Source: Mytilinidion resinicola (taxonomy: Eukaryota > Ascomycota > Dothideomycetes > Mytilinidiales > Mytilinidiaceae). From it: a stretch of DNA of 64,000 nt. Positions within the stretch are counted from its first letter, which is position 1. The number at the start of each line of letters is the position of its first letter. This document shows, in pieces, positions 35,601-44,678 of this stretch. The notes beneath the pieces were generated by a model that ran no database searches, was not told where the DNA came from, and saw only the letters and a program-made list of their open reading frames with translations. A program made the translations under genes and the position numbers. Location of the stretch: NCBI RefSeq assembly GCF_010093595.1, contig NW_022985442.1:1110185-1174184 (forward strand), in the 5' to 3' direction.

Positions 35601-35792
35601 GGTCTCTCCAATGACTCTCGTGTACGTTCGTTTCCAGGCCAAAGCTATACCTCCAAATTTCGTTTCGTAGACAGTGCTGACACCGCCGCGACCCAACACA
35701 TGGCCTTGCTCAAACGGGATTTGGTCTTTCTGGCTGAATTGTAAATGTCGAGAGGAGAAGTTTTTCGCCCATATTTCAGCAGCGTCTGACAT
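32623..35792 (-). CDS. Orphan protein kinase fused to an unnamed fungal domain (seven exons)
   Basis: Exons are 35792-34433, 34358-34117, 34058-34015, 33957-33825, 33740-33288, 33238-32885 and 32805-32623. All phases agree, giving 922 residues. Residues 1-330 are a kinase domain: glycine loop LGRGGVSTVYE, Lys54, HRDLKPDQIL (Asp193) and DFGWSKD (Asp210). The usual catalytic-loop Asn is Gln198. Residues 454-922 resemble a widespread unnamed Pezizomycotina family as I recall it: LDDFEYAVP, GGRRVAWVDDRSLLRQTSDE, ADRRLIYIPNLDP, SLRDAIRKHL, CGSDNRRWIAYAFVD, HPDFFPHLGVQQERR and TWERFRD. The least certain splice is the first (GTGACA donor, TTTTCCTAG acceptor, 74 bp). If it is not used, the kinase ends at the stop in 34361-34359 and the second part needs another start; no in-frame ATG was found for it. 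The function of the fused region is unknown. Confidence 0.72.
32705..32774. repeat. 33-bp duplication inside the last kinase-fusion exon
   Basis: Two neighbouring 33-base units on the minus strand encode the 11-residue repeats WNLMDFIPTIP and WNLMGFIPKTP. They are near-identical in DNA at TGGAACCTAATGG and differ by several substitutions after it. The duplication keeps the reading frame. Confidence 0.7.
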
Positions 35793-36457
35793 CGCGAAAT
35801 ATGAACGACTTTGAAGGAGTGAACGCGACTCTGCGAGGCAGAGAACGAGTGGGTGAAATAAACGGCTCTAGATTCTCAACGCTTAGGTACTAACCAATGA
35901 TTGAGCTCTCATGTATCGCCACTGCAAATGATGAAATGACGAGCCCTAAGGTGTAGGCTTGATGGATATCAGAGATGAGGAGGTGAGCAGTCGAACAGCG
36001 AATTTGGGGCCGGGGATCTTAACTCGCCAAGCATTATCTCATGCAGCAATACCCAATTACAGGAGCAACTTCAGCAAATGGCGGTGGCTCAGCAAAACGC
36101 AGCCTTGTCCCGCTTCCGGTGAAAATTTTCAAGCCTCAGGTTCAAGGACTCTCGCCGAAGGGATGATTAGCGGTGGAAACGATGTCTATCCTGGATCCGC
36201 CTTGGACCTCCAGTGACTCCACTGTTGGAAGTATATAATGTTGCTTATTTTCTGGTCCCCCGAATCTTAGGCGGGGCGTGCTTTTTCATCCAACATCCAC
36301 ATCTCCTCGAGGCTAAGACTTGCTGCATCGAGTTGTATTGAGATACCGACGCACCGCATCGACATCAAGAGATAAGTTAGAACAACTTGATTCGATTCAC
36401 GATAGTGCAGGCTTGGTTGGAAACACGGATTTGCTTTCATTCTACGCTACAAATCAC
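35793..36457. other. Intergenic region left of the zinc-finger gene
   Basis: About 660 bases with no supported gene. The left end is the kinase-gene promoter, and the right end is the 3' side of the zinc-finger gene. An 85-codon plus-strand frame at 35959 shows no family pattern. Confidence 0.45.
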
Positions 36458-37445
36458 TCATATGTGCCGGCTCGAAACATGCCTATCGACATTCCTTTTC
36501 CGTGAAGAGCTGTACTTGCACCCAGCTACAGGGCAAATAAATGGCGGACCATCGCTGAAGTTCTGATGGTTGTCGATGTTGATGCCTTGCGGGTCGGCGA
36601 TGGCGTTTGGACCTTGAATTGTATGTTTGGCTGCCACATGGATGCTGCACAATACATGAGTCAGAACCGAAATCGAGAGATGGCATGGCGTTGAAAGAGA
36701 GGAGGACTTACTTCAGGGAATCGAGGGATGGAAACGATAGGGGACACGATGGACAGCCGTGATACGGGCTGGCAGGTACCTGCGCGGGGGCATTGACTGG
36801 TACCAATGGCTGGAGAACAGCCGCATCGTGAAGTAGAACTGTGGCATCATGTTGGAGAAAGTCCACATTGTGTTGCGGAACGGCCGCGTTGTGTTGTAGA
36901 ATGGTCGCATCGTGCTCGTTGGGTGCTTGCCGGCTGTGAAAAGAGGGACTGATATCCTGAGGTCTAGGATTGGACGAGAATAGAGGAGGAACGCTGCTAT
37001 GCCTTTGCTCATTCGGTGAAGAAGCGCCATCTCGCTGAGGCGGAGGAAGTGGTTGGTAGATACGGCTGTCGAGCAGGAACGGTTCGATGGTCCCAGAATG
37101 TAGATGATGTTCGTGATCAGCAAAGGAAGTTACTGCCCGATTACTCGAAATCTAGAACCCTTCTCCGGGTGGTGTATTGTCTCTGCGCCGCTGCAGCGAA
37201 AATATTACTTCTTCAAAGACCGAACGAATGAAGAGAGGACCAGGCACAGCAACGCGAAGAAATGAGGGGAAAGGAGTGACTGCAAAAGAGTGGCGACTAA
37301 CGAACGCGCCAGCGCCGCAGTGAAGAGAAAGAAAAGAGAAAGGAATCGTACACGAACGCCAGGCCTTATATATCATCTCGACCACAGCCTGGCCTTCAGC
37401 CCGAGCCTCTCTAAGCTGTTCGTACAATTTTCGGGTGTTCCGCAT
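36458..37445 (-). CDS. Two-finger C2H2 zinc-finger protein (three exons)
   Basis: Exons are 37445-37302, 37151-36712 and 36644-36458. Phases agree, giving 256 residues. The last exon carries a classic finger, FICPVAGCKYSSSRKRNVDR then HVSSRH (C-x4-C-x12-H-x4-H). A second finger is split by the last intron: CPSCPLSFPSLDSL is at the end of exon 2, and the splice adds N-IHVAAKH to complete C-x2-C-x12-H-x4-H. This supports the junction strongly. The N-terminus (MRNTRKLYEQLREARAEG) is helical and basic, and the middle is Gln/His/Pro-rich and disordered. The first intron (150 bp, GTTAGT donor) is less certain. It is likely a DNA-binding regulator; the target is unknown. I know no named orthologue. 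Confidence 0.65.
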
Positions 37446-38050
37446 CGCTGATTGGGTCAACGTTCAGACCTCGCATGACCATGCAGAGATAGAAGGCCAC
37501 GCATGAAGTGACGGTCTCGGAATGCCGCTGGCGTCACCACTATGTACAAGATGCTGGGAAATTTTCATGACTCTCGCATCCGACTGGCCAGGGCTTATCA
37601 GAGTGCATCTTCGCCATGATCCGGTGAAGTGATGGCATACTAGAACGTCTCAAACGGGCATGATTGTTCGATCTTGTGCATTGTTCGTGACCGTGGTGGG
37701 GTTGGCATTGGCTAGGGGACGTCCCAGAAGTATTCCTAAGCAGAGCCCAGTGGTTAGTGAAGCGTCTGATGAGCACTGAGTACCCTATCCGGTCGAGGTC
37801 AGACACGCCTTGTGCAAGACATGCTGCAGTCGATGAGAGCTGCCTCCTCTGATTTACCGTATTTGCTTCCTCCTCGCATATATAAGGATGAACGTCTCCC
37901 TCTTCCTTTGAGCATAAAAAGCACCGGATAATTTAGCTTGTCTTCCCATTACGTCCAATACGATCACGGCGTACATAATCTTCGGAGTAAGGCGTAGCCT
38001 CTAACCCCTTTGCTAGGAATCAACTAAATTACTTCTAGATTCAAGATACA
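37446..38050. other. Divergent intergenic region
   Basis: About 600 bases between the zinc-finger gene (-) and a small plus-strand gene. A minus-strand frame of 88 codons at 37540-37806 shows no features. Probable shared promoter region. Confidence 0.45.
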
Positions 38051-38368
38051 ATGAGTTCCATATTCTGCTGCTCCCAGGTTGGGCCTTACAAATCGCGATT
38101 CTTGAATCATGAGTCGAAGTTCCAAGAATTCGTCCAGTGGGCGGCATTCCCGGCAGCAAGCTCTGTCGAGGAGCAAAAGGACGTGGTACTCCTCCTGTCT
38201 GAGTTGGGTTACCCCTATGTGGTACAAGTTGTCCGGCAGGTCAACTATGGCCCAATTGAAAGCAAACGATATTTCGTAGTCACCAAAGGAAAGGATGGGA
38301 AGGAGCCGTTTGTCGAGGTCACCGAGGACCATCTCATCCAGGGGAACTATGAAAAGCTGAATTCGTGA
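38051..38368 (+). CDS. Small protein of unknown function
   Basis: An ATG-started frame of 105 codons encodes a compact-looking protein: SIFCCSQVGPYKSRF, then a helix-like EEQKDVVLLLSELGYPYVVQ, then an amphipathic KRYFVVTKGKDGKEPFVEV segment. Composition and codon use look coding, but I recognise no family. The end is uncertain. The stop TGA lies inside a GTGAGT donor-like sequence at 38366, and splicing to a CAG acceptor near 38451 would replace the last residues by a short Thr/Ser-rich tail. That tail would overlap the opposite-strand exon at 38462-38678. Confidence 0.5.
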   Translation: MSSIFCCSQVGPYKSRFLNHESKFQEFVQWAAFPAASSVEEQKDVVLLLSELGYPYVVQVVRQVNYGPIESKRYFVVTKGKDGKEPFVEVTEDHLIQGNYEKLNS

Positions 38369-38461
38369 GTTTTCTTCTAGTAGTTATCAAGAATGCATCT
38401 ATTTGGAAAAAAAAGATGTATCGGCCGAAGCGCATAGCTAACGGAGAAGCAGATTTAAGAA

Positions 38462-38761
38462 TTATAGATGCACCACCCAAACAAGTTCTTCGAGCTGAAT
38501 GTCTACCAGAAGGACCCCGTCAACAAACATCATTGGCGCGCTAACATCGCTCGTCCAGCTGGAGAGATTGACTTGTGAACGCACGGCAAGGAAGAATGGG
38601 TAGATACGTTCAGATAAGGAAATGAATTGGACTTCGCCGTTTACTTCTGCGTGATGGTCATGCGCTCCCAAATTGAATCTGAGTTGAATAGAGCTTGCTA
38701 AGCTGGGCGGAAATAGAGCATACCTGTGACTGGCGTACAGCTCATCGTGCTTCGTGGCTGA
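38462..38761 (-). CDS. Possible 3' part of a spliced gene, unknown product
   Basis: Two pieces join in phase on the minus strand: one ending at 38724 (KHDELYASH) and one from 38678 to the stop at 38464-38462. The intron between them is 45 bp (GTATGC to CTCAG), and the join makes an Arg codon. The protein reads HDELYASHRFNLGAHDHHAE followed by a regular alternation of hydrophobic and polar residues (QFISLSERIYPFFLAV, WTSDVSAPMMFVDG). An in-frame stop at 38764-38762 means any earlier part must come from another exon, which I could not settle. The product is unrecognised and the whole model is tentative. Confidence 0.35.
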   Translation of the reverse strand, partial: SATKHDELYASHRYALFPPSLASSIQLRFNLGAHDHHAEVNGEVQFISLSERIYPFFLAVRSQVNLSSWTSDVSAPMMFVDGVLLVDIQLEELVWVVHL

Positions 38762-39415
38762 CTATGGCGTTTCCAGCCACCTTGACGCTGAAGTTAGCAC
38801 GATTAGCGCAAGGGCGTTAGCGGAGCCATAGTTGCAGATTTTGCGCTAGAAAAGAATGTAAAAGACCTTGAAGACGTCGAGATGCGGATATCTTTGCTTT
38901 CCTCATTGATTGCGATCCTGTCTGGGTACATATATAGAGAGAAATGTGGTGTCGGGTTTGCTATCGTAAAGATAAGGAAACTCGAGGGCGTCCAGCAGGA
39001 AAGAAACTGAGAGGAATACAGAGCCGTGGGTTTCAAAGATGTCGCCTATAAAAAAATTCGCAATGCCTAAGGAGTCATAAAAGCATAAATCTAGCATGTC
39101 GACCTATTTCCGAAAGTAAGATAGCCGTTGCTTGCCAAGACAGTTGCTTTGAAGACGGCCAGGTCAATCTAAGAGCATTTCAGGTGCTCAAAAGATGGAA
39201 ATTGGGGAACATGAAAAGAATGATGAGGATGGAAGGGAGACGAGGACAAAGTCGACGCGTGCAGTCAATAGCGCACAGACCATCCGAAATGAGGGACTCG
39301 CCCCCCCACCTCATTCGAGTCACTTCAGCGTTGCTCAGCAGACTCTTTAACGCACTGCTCGCCACCTAAAATCTCTCCTCATACTCCTCTAATACCTCTA
39401 CTCGCAACACCTACC
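38762..39415. other. Intergenic region, may hide 5' exons of the minus-strand gene
   Basis: About 650 bases. Minus-strand frames at 38803-39036 and 38903-39097 could be pieces of the preceding gene, but no phase-consistent join was found. The right end is the promoter of the CCDC124-like gene. Confidence 0.4.
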
Positions 39416-40176
39416 ATGGCACCAAAGAAAGTCGCTGGCGAGGGCTCCAAGAAAGCAGCTGGTCAGGCCCGCAAGGCAGAGGCCGCCCAAGCAAAGCAAG
39501 CTGCAAAGGACAACCAGAAGGCCGCCGAAGAGGACAAGGAGTGGAGCAAGGGCTCAAAGTCAAACTCGAAGGCGTAAGTGCCACCAGCTGACAAGCCACG
39601 AAGCCCGCCTCGAGCTGTGCTTTGATACAGCTTCTGCATTAATCATAGCACTTGCTGACATTATTGCCCCTCTACAGTGAAGCAGCTGCAGCTAAAGCCG
39701 CCGAAGCCGCCCGGAAGAAGGCGGAGAAGGATGCCCTGCTGAAAGAGGAGGAAGCCTCTCTACCAAAAGCCAAAACCGGCAATGCCAAAACCGCGCAGAA
39801 GAAGTCAAAAGGCATCGACTCTGCACTGGGTTCTTTCGACAAACCCTCATCACTCAACGCGACTGGTATCGAAAACGCTTTGGATGCGCTTGACATAGCG
39901 GCCGACGCCAACGACAAGGTGGACAGGCATCCAGAGAGGCGGTTCAAGGCGGCCTATACGGTGTTTGAGGAGAGGAGAATGGAGGAGATGAAGGACGAGA
40001 AGGGCCTGCGACGAAACCAGAAGATTGATCAGATTAGGAAGGAGTTTGAGAAACACCCTGATAATCCGTTCAATCAAGTGGCTGGCAAGTTCAACTCGAC
40101 AAGAGAAGAGCTGGCGGAGATTAGGGAGCAGGAGAAGGGCAAAAAGGAGTCGAGGCTTGCGAGCCCGACTGGATGA
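39416..40176 (+). CDS. CCDC124/Lso2-like ribosome-associated protein (two exons)
   Basis: CCDC124 in animals and Lso2 in yeast bind empty 80S ribosomes and help them restart after dormancy. Exons are 39416-39573 and 39678-40176, with a 104-bp intron (GTAAGT to CTACAG), giving 218 residues. The N-terminus is a Lys/Ala/Glu-rich single helix (APKKVAGEGSKKAAGQARKA). After a linker with GIENALDALD comes the conserved C-terminal block: HPERRFKAAYTVFEERRMEE, then GLRRNQKIDQIRKEFEKHPD-NPFNQV. That block is diagnostic of the CCDC124 family. The length is normal. A cytosolic ribosome-bound location is inferred from the family. Confidence 0.92.
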
Positions 40177-40924
40177 GAAGCTGTATGAATATGCATAGCT
40201 ATATGATGAGTAATGAGGTCCCGAATACTTGACGAAGTGCTCGTTGAGTGGGGAGAACAGTGGTTCATTGTTTATGGCCTATTGCGTTAGGAATCGAATA
40301 GTCGCTATTGGTGCTCTTGTCAGTATTAGATGGCTTCTGAACATTCAAGATCGAGAAACAAGTAAAATCCTTTGGGTCCAGTGAGAATTCAATAGAGAAT
40401 GTCTTTATCGTAAAGCGAACGGATGTAATACTTTGAGATGTGAAGAGAGTGACTCGGTGGCATGATTCCAATAGCTAGATCTAGTTCTGAGCCCTCTGCG
40501 TGATAACGATATTGTTTTTCGGTTCCTGAACATATGTGGGACGCGGAACTAGCTATACGCGGTAGACTATCTGTAGAAAAGAGAATCACGCTAATACGAT
40601 TGCGGCAAGAGAAGAAGCGCCGGAGGTCTGACGACATTCCAATCTCAAAGGAAACCGAGGTTGTTCGCGAGCTTCGTCTTTCTTGACATTCTTATTATAC
40701 GGAATCCTAACTATAAGTACTAGTCTCTGCAAAGGGTGTCCGCGTGTTTCCAGTCTTCACCGCAAGAGCTAAATCTGTCACGTCAAAGACAGATATCCAA
40801 TACCTATATTCCTTTTCTATCAAAGTCTACGACTCGTGTCTATCATATCGCCACTCTTTTCATTTCTTGCTACATCTCGAGTTCCTTGTTTCTTTCTCAT
40901 TCCGAAACTCCTCTCGAGCACGTC
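40177..40924. other. Intergenic region between CCDC124-like and DJ-1-like genes
   Basis: About 750 A/T-richer bases with no supported gene. A pyrimidine-rich stretch at 40840-40920 sits just upstream of the ATG at 40925 and looks like a leader. Confidence 0.5.
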
Positions 40925-41871
40925 ATGGCATCAACCACTCCCAAGGTCATCTTCTTAATGGCTGATTACGGCCACGACCCAACCGGTAGCACCCATCACT
41001 TCTGCTTAATTCATATTCAAGAACTAACCCATCACAGAGACCGGCCGCCGGGGAGGAATACGAGGTTGTAGGGGAATAGGGTAAAGCCGGAGGTGTTCCA
41101 GGAGATCGGAGAAGTATACTCCGGGGCGGAAGACATCTCTTTATAGAGGTTCAGCGTTGCTTGGTTGGCTCCCTAGTGACGTAAGATTTTAGATGAAAGT
41201 TCGTGTGCGCTTTGAGGGGGCGACTGGGGTAGACTGACGAGGAGCTTTTGCGTCCATCCTTGGAGCATCTTCTTATCGCACTCGAGCGCTTTGCCTGCTT
41301 CGGTTGCGAAGGCGATGATGAAGCCGGCGGCCTTGAATGCTGCGTACGGGACGGCATGAATAAGGGGTCCGCCAAGTGATAGACTCGCCCATCATCCAAA
41401 CTCAGCTTGCGGCTTACTTCCCGCAAACTTTCAAGTCCTCGAAGTCCGCGAAGGCGGTGGCGGCCATCTGCCACGGCGTGCTCGGGTTGTCTGAAGCGAA
41501 GGGACCAGACGGGAAAAGCGTGTTGTATGATGTTACGACTACGGCGTTGCCGGGGAAGATGGAGCAGGGGATCTTTTGGGCGACTAGGGCGGTGTTGGGA
41601 GATTATTACAAGACGTATGAGGCTGGGAGCGAGAGCGTAGAAGCGGCAGTGAGAGGAAGGATGCGAGAGCCAGAGAGTCAGTATAAGAGTAGTCTTACAG
41701 GGAGTCCGTAAGTTATGCGTGGCTTCTTTGAAGGTAATGAGTGCTAACGTTAGTGATTTTAGATTTGTTGTTGCGGATGAGAAGTATAATTATTTGAGCG
41801 GAAGATTCCCGCCGGATGCACAACTGCTAACTGAGAAAGCAATTAAATTGGTCAGAGATATCGTGAAATGA
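40925..41871 (+). pseudogene. DJ-1/PfpI (ThiJ) family gene broken by an internal inversion
   Basis: The family includes glyoxalase III-like enzymes and glutamine-amidotransferase-like proteins with a nucleophilic Cys. Exon 1 (40925-40985) gives TPKVIFLMADYGHDP and splices (52-bp intron) to GAG ACC at 41038-41042. The frame then turns to nonsense and stops at 41082-41084. The right part reads on the plus strand from about 41364 (GVRQVIDSPIIQ) through AAICHGVLGLSEAKG, with the expected Cys, to 41707. It then splices (55 bp) to 41763-41871, FVVADEKYNYLSGRFPPDAQ, ending in TGA. The missing middle of the protein is found complete on the opposite strand in 41043-41355. An in-frame TAA (41361-41363) would remain even if the segment were turned back. 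As it stands the gene cannot make a full protein. Confidence 0.85.
41043..41355 (-). other. Inverted internal segment of the DJ-1/PfpI gene
   Basis: Read on the minus strand this 313-bp segment encodes the central part of the family: AVPYAAFKAAGFIIAFATEA, then GKALECDKKMLQGWTQKLL, a 66-bp intron (41238-41173, GTCAGT to CACTAG), then GANQATLNLYKEM, SPISWNTSGFTLF and NLVFLPGG. Turning it around joins ET to AVPY on the left and PGG to an HE codon pair on the right, both in the expected order. The outermost bases are complementary (G at 41043, C at 41355), so the ends are ambiguous by one base. GGC/GCC microhomology sits at both junctions. The inversion carries exon sequence and its own splice sites. 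Confidence 0.85.
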
Positions 41872-41967
41872 TGAATGTTCTGGTTTCCTTGATGATCATA
41901 ATAATATCTCTCTCGTCCTACTGTACATATCTTATCTTGTATTCCACAATATCCCTAGCATCAAATC

Positions 41968-43184
41968 CTATCCCTTCTTTTCAGTCCCGACCTTCTTAGC
42001 TGAGCTTGGATTGACGCCCGCCATAGCGTTATCAACGCCGCTCCACCGTCGCACTAGATACTGCAATCCGGCTGGTAATACGCCTAGAACATCAATCCAT
42101 CTCGCGTAAAGCGGTACCGCAATAGTGCCGCCACGACCTCCATCGACCAGACGAATGATCTCCTTGGCTATATCTACCGGTGCAAGGACGGGGGCTAGAA
42201 ATGCCGATGGTGTCTTCACGTTCGCGAACATTGGTGTAGAGAACTGCCCTGGTTTGCAAAGGATTGTGCGGATGTATTGGCCTCTAGGATCTCTAGCTAG
42301 CTCGGCCTCCAGGGAGGCGTGCATGGCGAGAAGAGCAGCTTTCGAGGCTGTATAGTCTGAGAGATTTGCGGCGCCGAGATGACCGAGCACGCTGGAGACC
42401 GTGACTACGGTGCCTCGTTCTTCTTCGAGCATGCCCGGGAGGAACGCCCTAAGGGTATGGAAGTGTGAGAGTGTGTTGATTCGGAAGGTTCTGGAGTATG
42501 TCAGCATTATTCACGCTTCAGTAGGAAGAGTCGTGGGCACTTTTCTATCTCCTCAGATGAAAGCTCGAGTAGCGATTTGCCATGGACAATGCCAGCATTG
42601 TTGATTAGAATCGTAGGGACACCAAGCTGTGCGAGGTCAAAGTCAGCAGTGCTCATTCCAAAGTGACGTATGAGATCGCATACATCTTCAACGATTCGCT
42701 TCCCCGCCGCCTCCACCTGCTTCGGGTCTCCTACATCACACTCATAATATGCAATGCCCTTCTCCTCAGCCTCATCTTCCGAGAACTTCTTCACATCCAA
42801 CACAGCAATATTCGCATTCCGCATCCCATACACCTCGGCGATCAACGCGCCCAGCCCACTTGCCCCGCCCGTTATCACAATCACCTCCTCGCTGAGATCC
42901 ACCTCGCGCGGCGGGCCGTACGCGATGCGGTCGTTGATCAGGCCCAAGATACCGTAGACCGTAAGCAAGGACGCCCATGCAACAGTAACATACATGGACG
43001 GGTGGTCGTACGGCGTTGCCTGGGCGCGAAGGCAGAGGGGTATCATCCACGCGACGAACGGGTGCAGAACCGTGTAGCTGAGGACGTTTACGATGAGGTC
43101 GAGGGTCAGGTAATGGTGCCATGGCTTCTCGACGCCTGATACGATTGCGCCTTCGGGCATCTTCGCGGGTATCGTTTGAACCAT
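41968..43184 (-). CDS. Short-chain dehydrogenase/reductase with N-terminal membrane segment (two exons)
   Basis: This is an NAD(P)-dependent oxidoreductase resembling the RDH10/SDR16C group, which acts on retinoid- or lipid-like alcohols. Exons are 43184-42541 and 42490-41968 with a 50-bp intron, giving 388 residues. The ATG at 43184 is used because the open frame above it begins with GTG. Residues 20-80 are hydrophobic with two likely membrane segments (VLSYTVLHPFVAWMIPLCL and YVTVAWASLLTVYGILGL). The cofactor loop is VITGGASGLG, followed by LINNAG and the catalytic YTASK. The splice restores EIEKTFRINTLSHFHTLRAF, as expected for the family. The donor (GTGCCC) is unusual, but no other in-phase choice was seen. 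The substrate is unknown. Confidence 0.9.
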
Positions 43185-43462
43185 TGTGGTTGTTGGGGGG
43201 TATATTGCGGCGCTTAGATGGCGGGTTGTTCTAGACACTAGATTACGATATGGATTAATTTGAAGCAGAAGAAGAAGCTATCCTGGATCCCGTGGAGTAC
43301 AATGGAGAACTGTTAAAGGGTGACAAGACGATACAGAAGACATGGTGTTCTCTTTGCCGCCGCCTTCTTCACGCGCTGCGTTTCAAGGGGACCATTCGGC
43401 GATCGAAAGACTTTCACCGCTCCAAGGGATTGGCTTACATACTCATACGGCATACTTAACTA

Positions 43463-43862
43463 ACGTAGTCTGCGAGCCAGTAGCCACCCCAATTTTTAGT
43501 GCAACTCGGACATTTTAGCACCCCAGCAATCTCAACAACCACAAAAGATTTCAAGTTGGAACTTAGGATAATGATATGCGTAGCCATTTTAATGTAATTA
43601 GTAGACCTTTTTAGGTCTCTCAGTAGCTCTATTTAGTTACAGTAGAGTTTTGGCCCTCATAATCAGTAATATCTACGATACAGCGGAAATACACCTACAT
43701 ATCGCTCTAAACCTTTGTACCTTTCTGTAGCTATTAGAAAGGGCTAAGTAGTATACGCCCTTACATGATTTTATTTAATAGTATGTGGTTGTTGGGGTGC
43801 TAAAACGTCCAAGTTGCATCAAAAATTGGGGTGGCCACTGGCCCGCGGCCCGCAGACTACGT
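43463..43862. mobile_element. MITE-like element, Tc1/mariner type, 400 bp
   Basis: The element begins ACGTAGTCTGCG and ends with the exact complement CGCAGACTACGT. Each end is flanked by TA (43461-43462 and 43863-43864), the target duplication of Tc1/mariner elements. The terminal inverted repeats extend imperfectly for about 80 bp, including GCCACCCCAATTTTT and TTTTAGCACCCCA on the left and their complements on the right. The A/T-rich interior has no transposase frame, so it is non-autonomous. It sits between the dehydrogenase promoter and the Bys1 genes. Confidence 0.85.
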
Positions 43863-44678
43863 TACGAGTAGTGTATTATGTTATCGTATGCCGTAATTCA
43901 CTACCCCTGACATCAACCTGCACCATAACGGCTGTCACACGCAGCCGTGCAACGTTCATTTAATTTGCAAGGGATCTTGTATGACCGCATAATCCATGAT
44001 CTTCAGACGACCCCCGGAACTGCTTCTTAAGGTTACATTCGAAGCCGCCTTCTCCGCTTATGGATATCGACATCACAATATCATCAATAGAACATGACAT
44101 GCAACGCCGCGAGGCAATTAGATAAGTTAGATGTGACAACTCCATCACAACCTTGGAACTCTCTATAAGAAGCTTGGCAGAGTTCCAGATGCAACTTGCA
44201 CTCTTCACAAGACAATCTCACAGTCGCAGCAAGGTACATGGTACAAGCACACAGTACCATTCCGCTAGTGGCAACAATATTCGCGCGAGTACCTTCACCG
44301 ACTCCTTTCTGCCTACTAGCGATTCGGCCTTTTAGTGATTCTAAGCTCTTAGCATAGTCATACCTGACCAGAACGGTCTGAAATAGATTGGGTATGGTGC
44401 TATCGCTCCCGAAAGTTCTGGAATTTGCATCTGGTCTTGATTTAGCACTTCAGGCTTTACCCTTCCAGGGCGGTTGGTACTCCCTGACGGCTTGTGACTT
44501 ACCGTGGGCGTATATCCGGGTCTCAATTGGAAACATGGTTACGGATCACACAGCATATTTGAAGTAGAGTGGCAGGAAATGACCAGAGGGTACGAATATC
44601 TATAAAGCTTTGCTTTGCTCAATAAAGTTCTCGTCTCTCATCTACATATGATCATCTCAAGATTACTCGTTAGCTACT
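43863..44678. other. Intergenic region upstream of the first Bys1 gene
   Basis: About 800 bases with no supported gene. The right end contains the TATA-like element at 44601 and the probable promoter of the secreted-protein gene. Confidence 0.5.
44601..44607 (+). promoter_or_regulatory. Candidate TATA box of the first Bys1 gene
   Basis: TATAAAG lies 72 bases before the ATG at 44679, a usual distance for fungal TATA elements with short leaders. Confidence 0.5.

Noticed and set aside
41151..41474. 107-codon minus-strand frame over the DJ-1 locus
   Set aside because: It is not a separate gene: its frame runs through the inverted DJ-1 segment and the antisense of the neighbouring exon.
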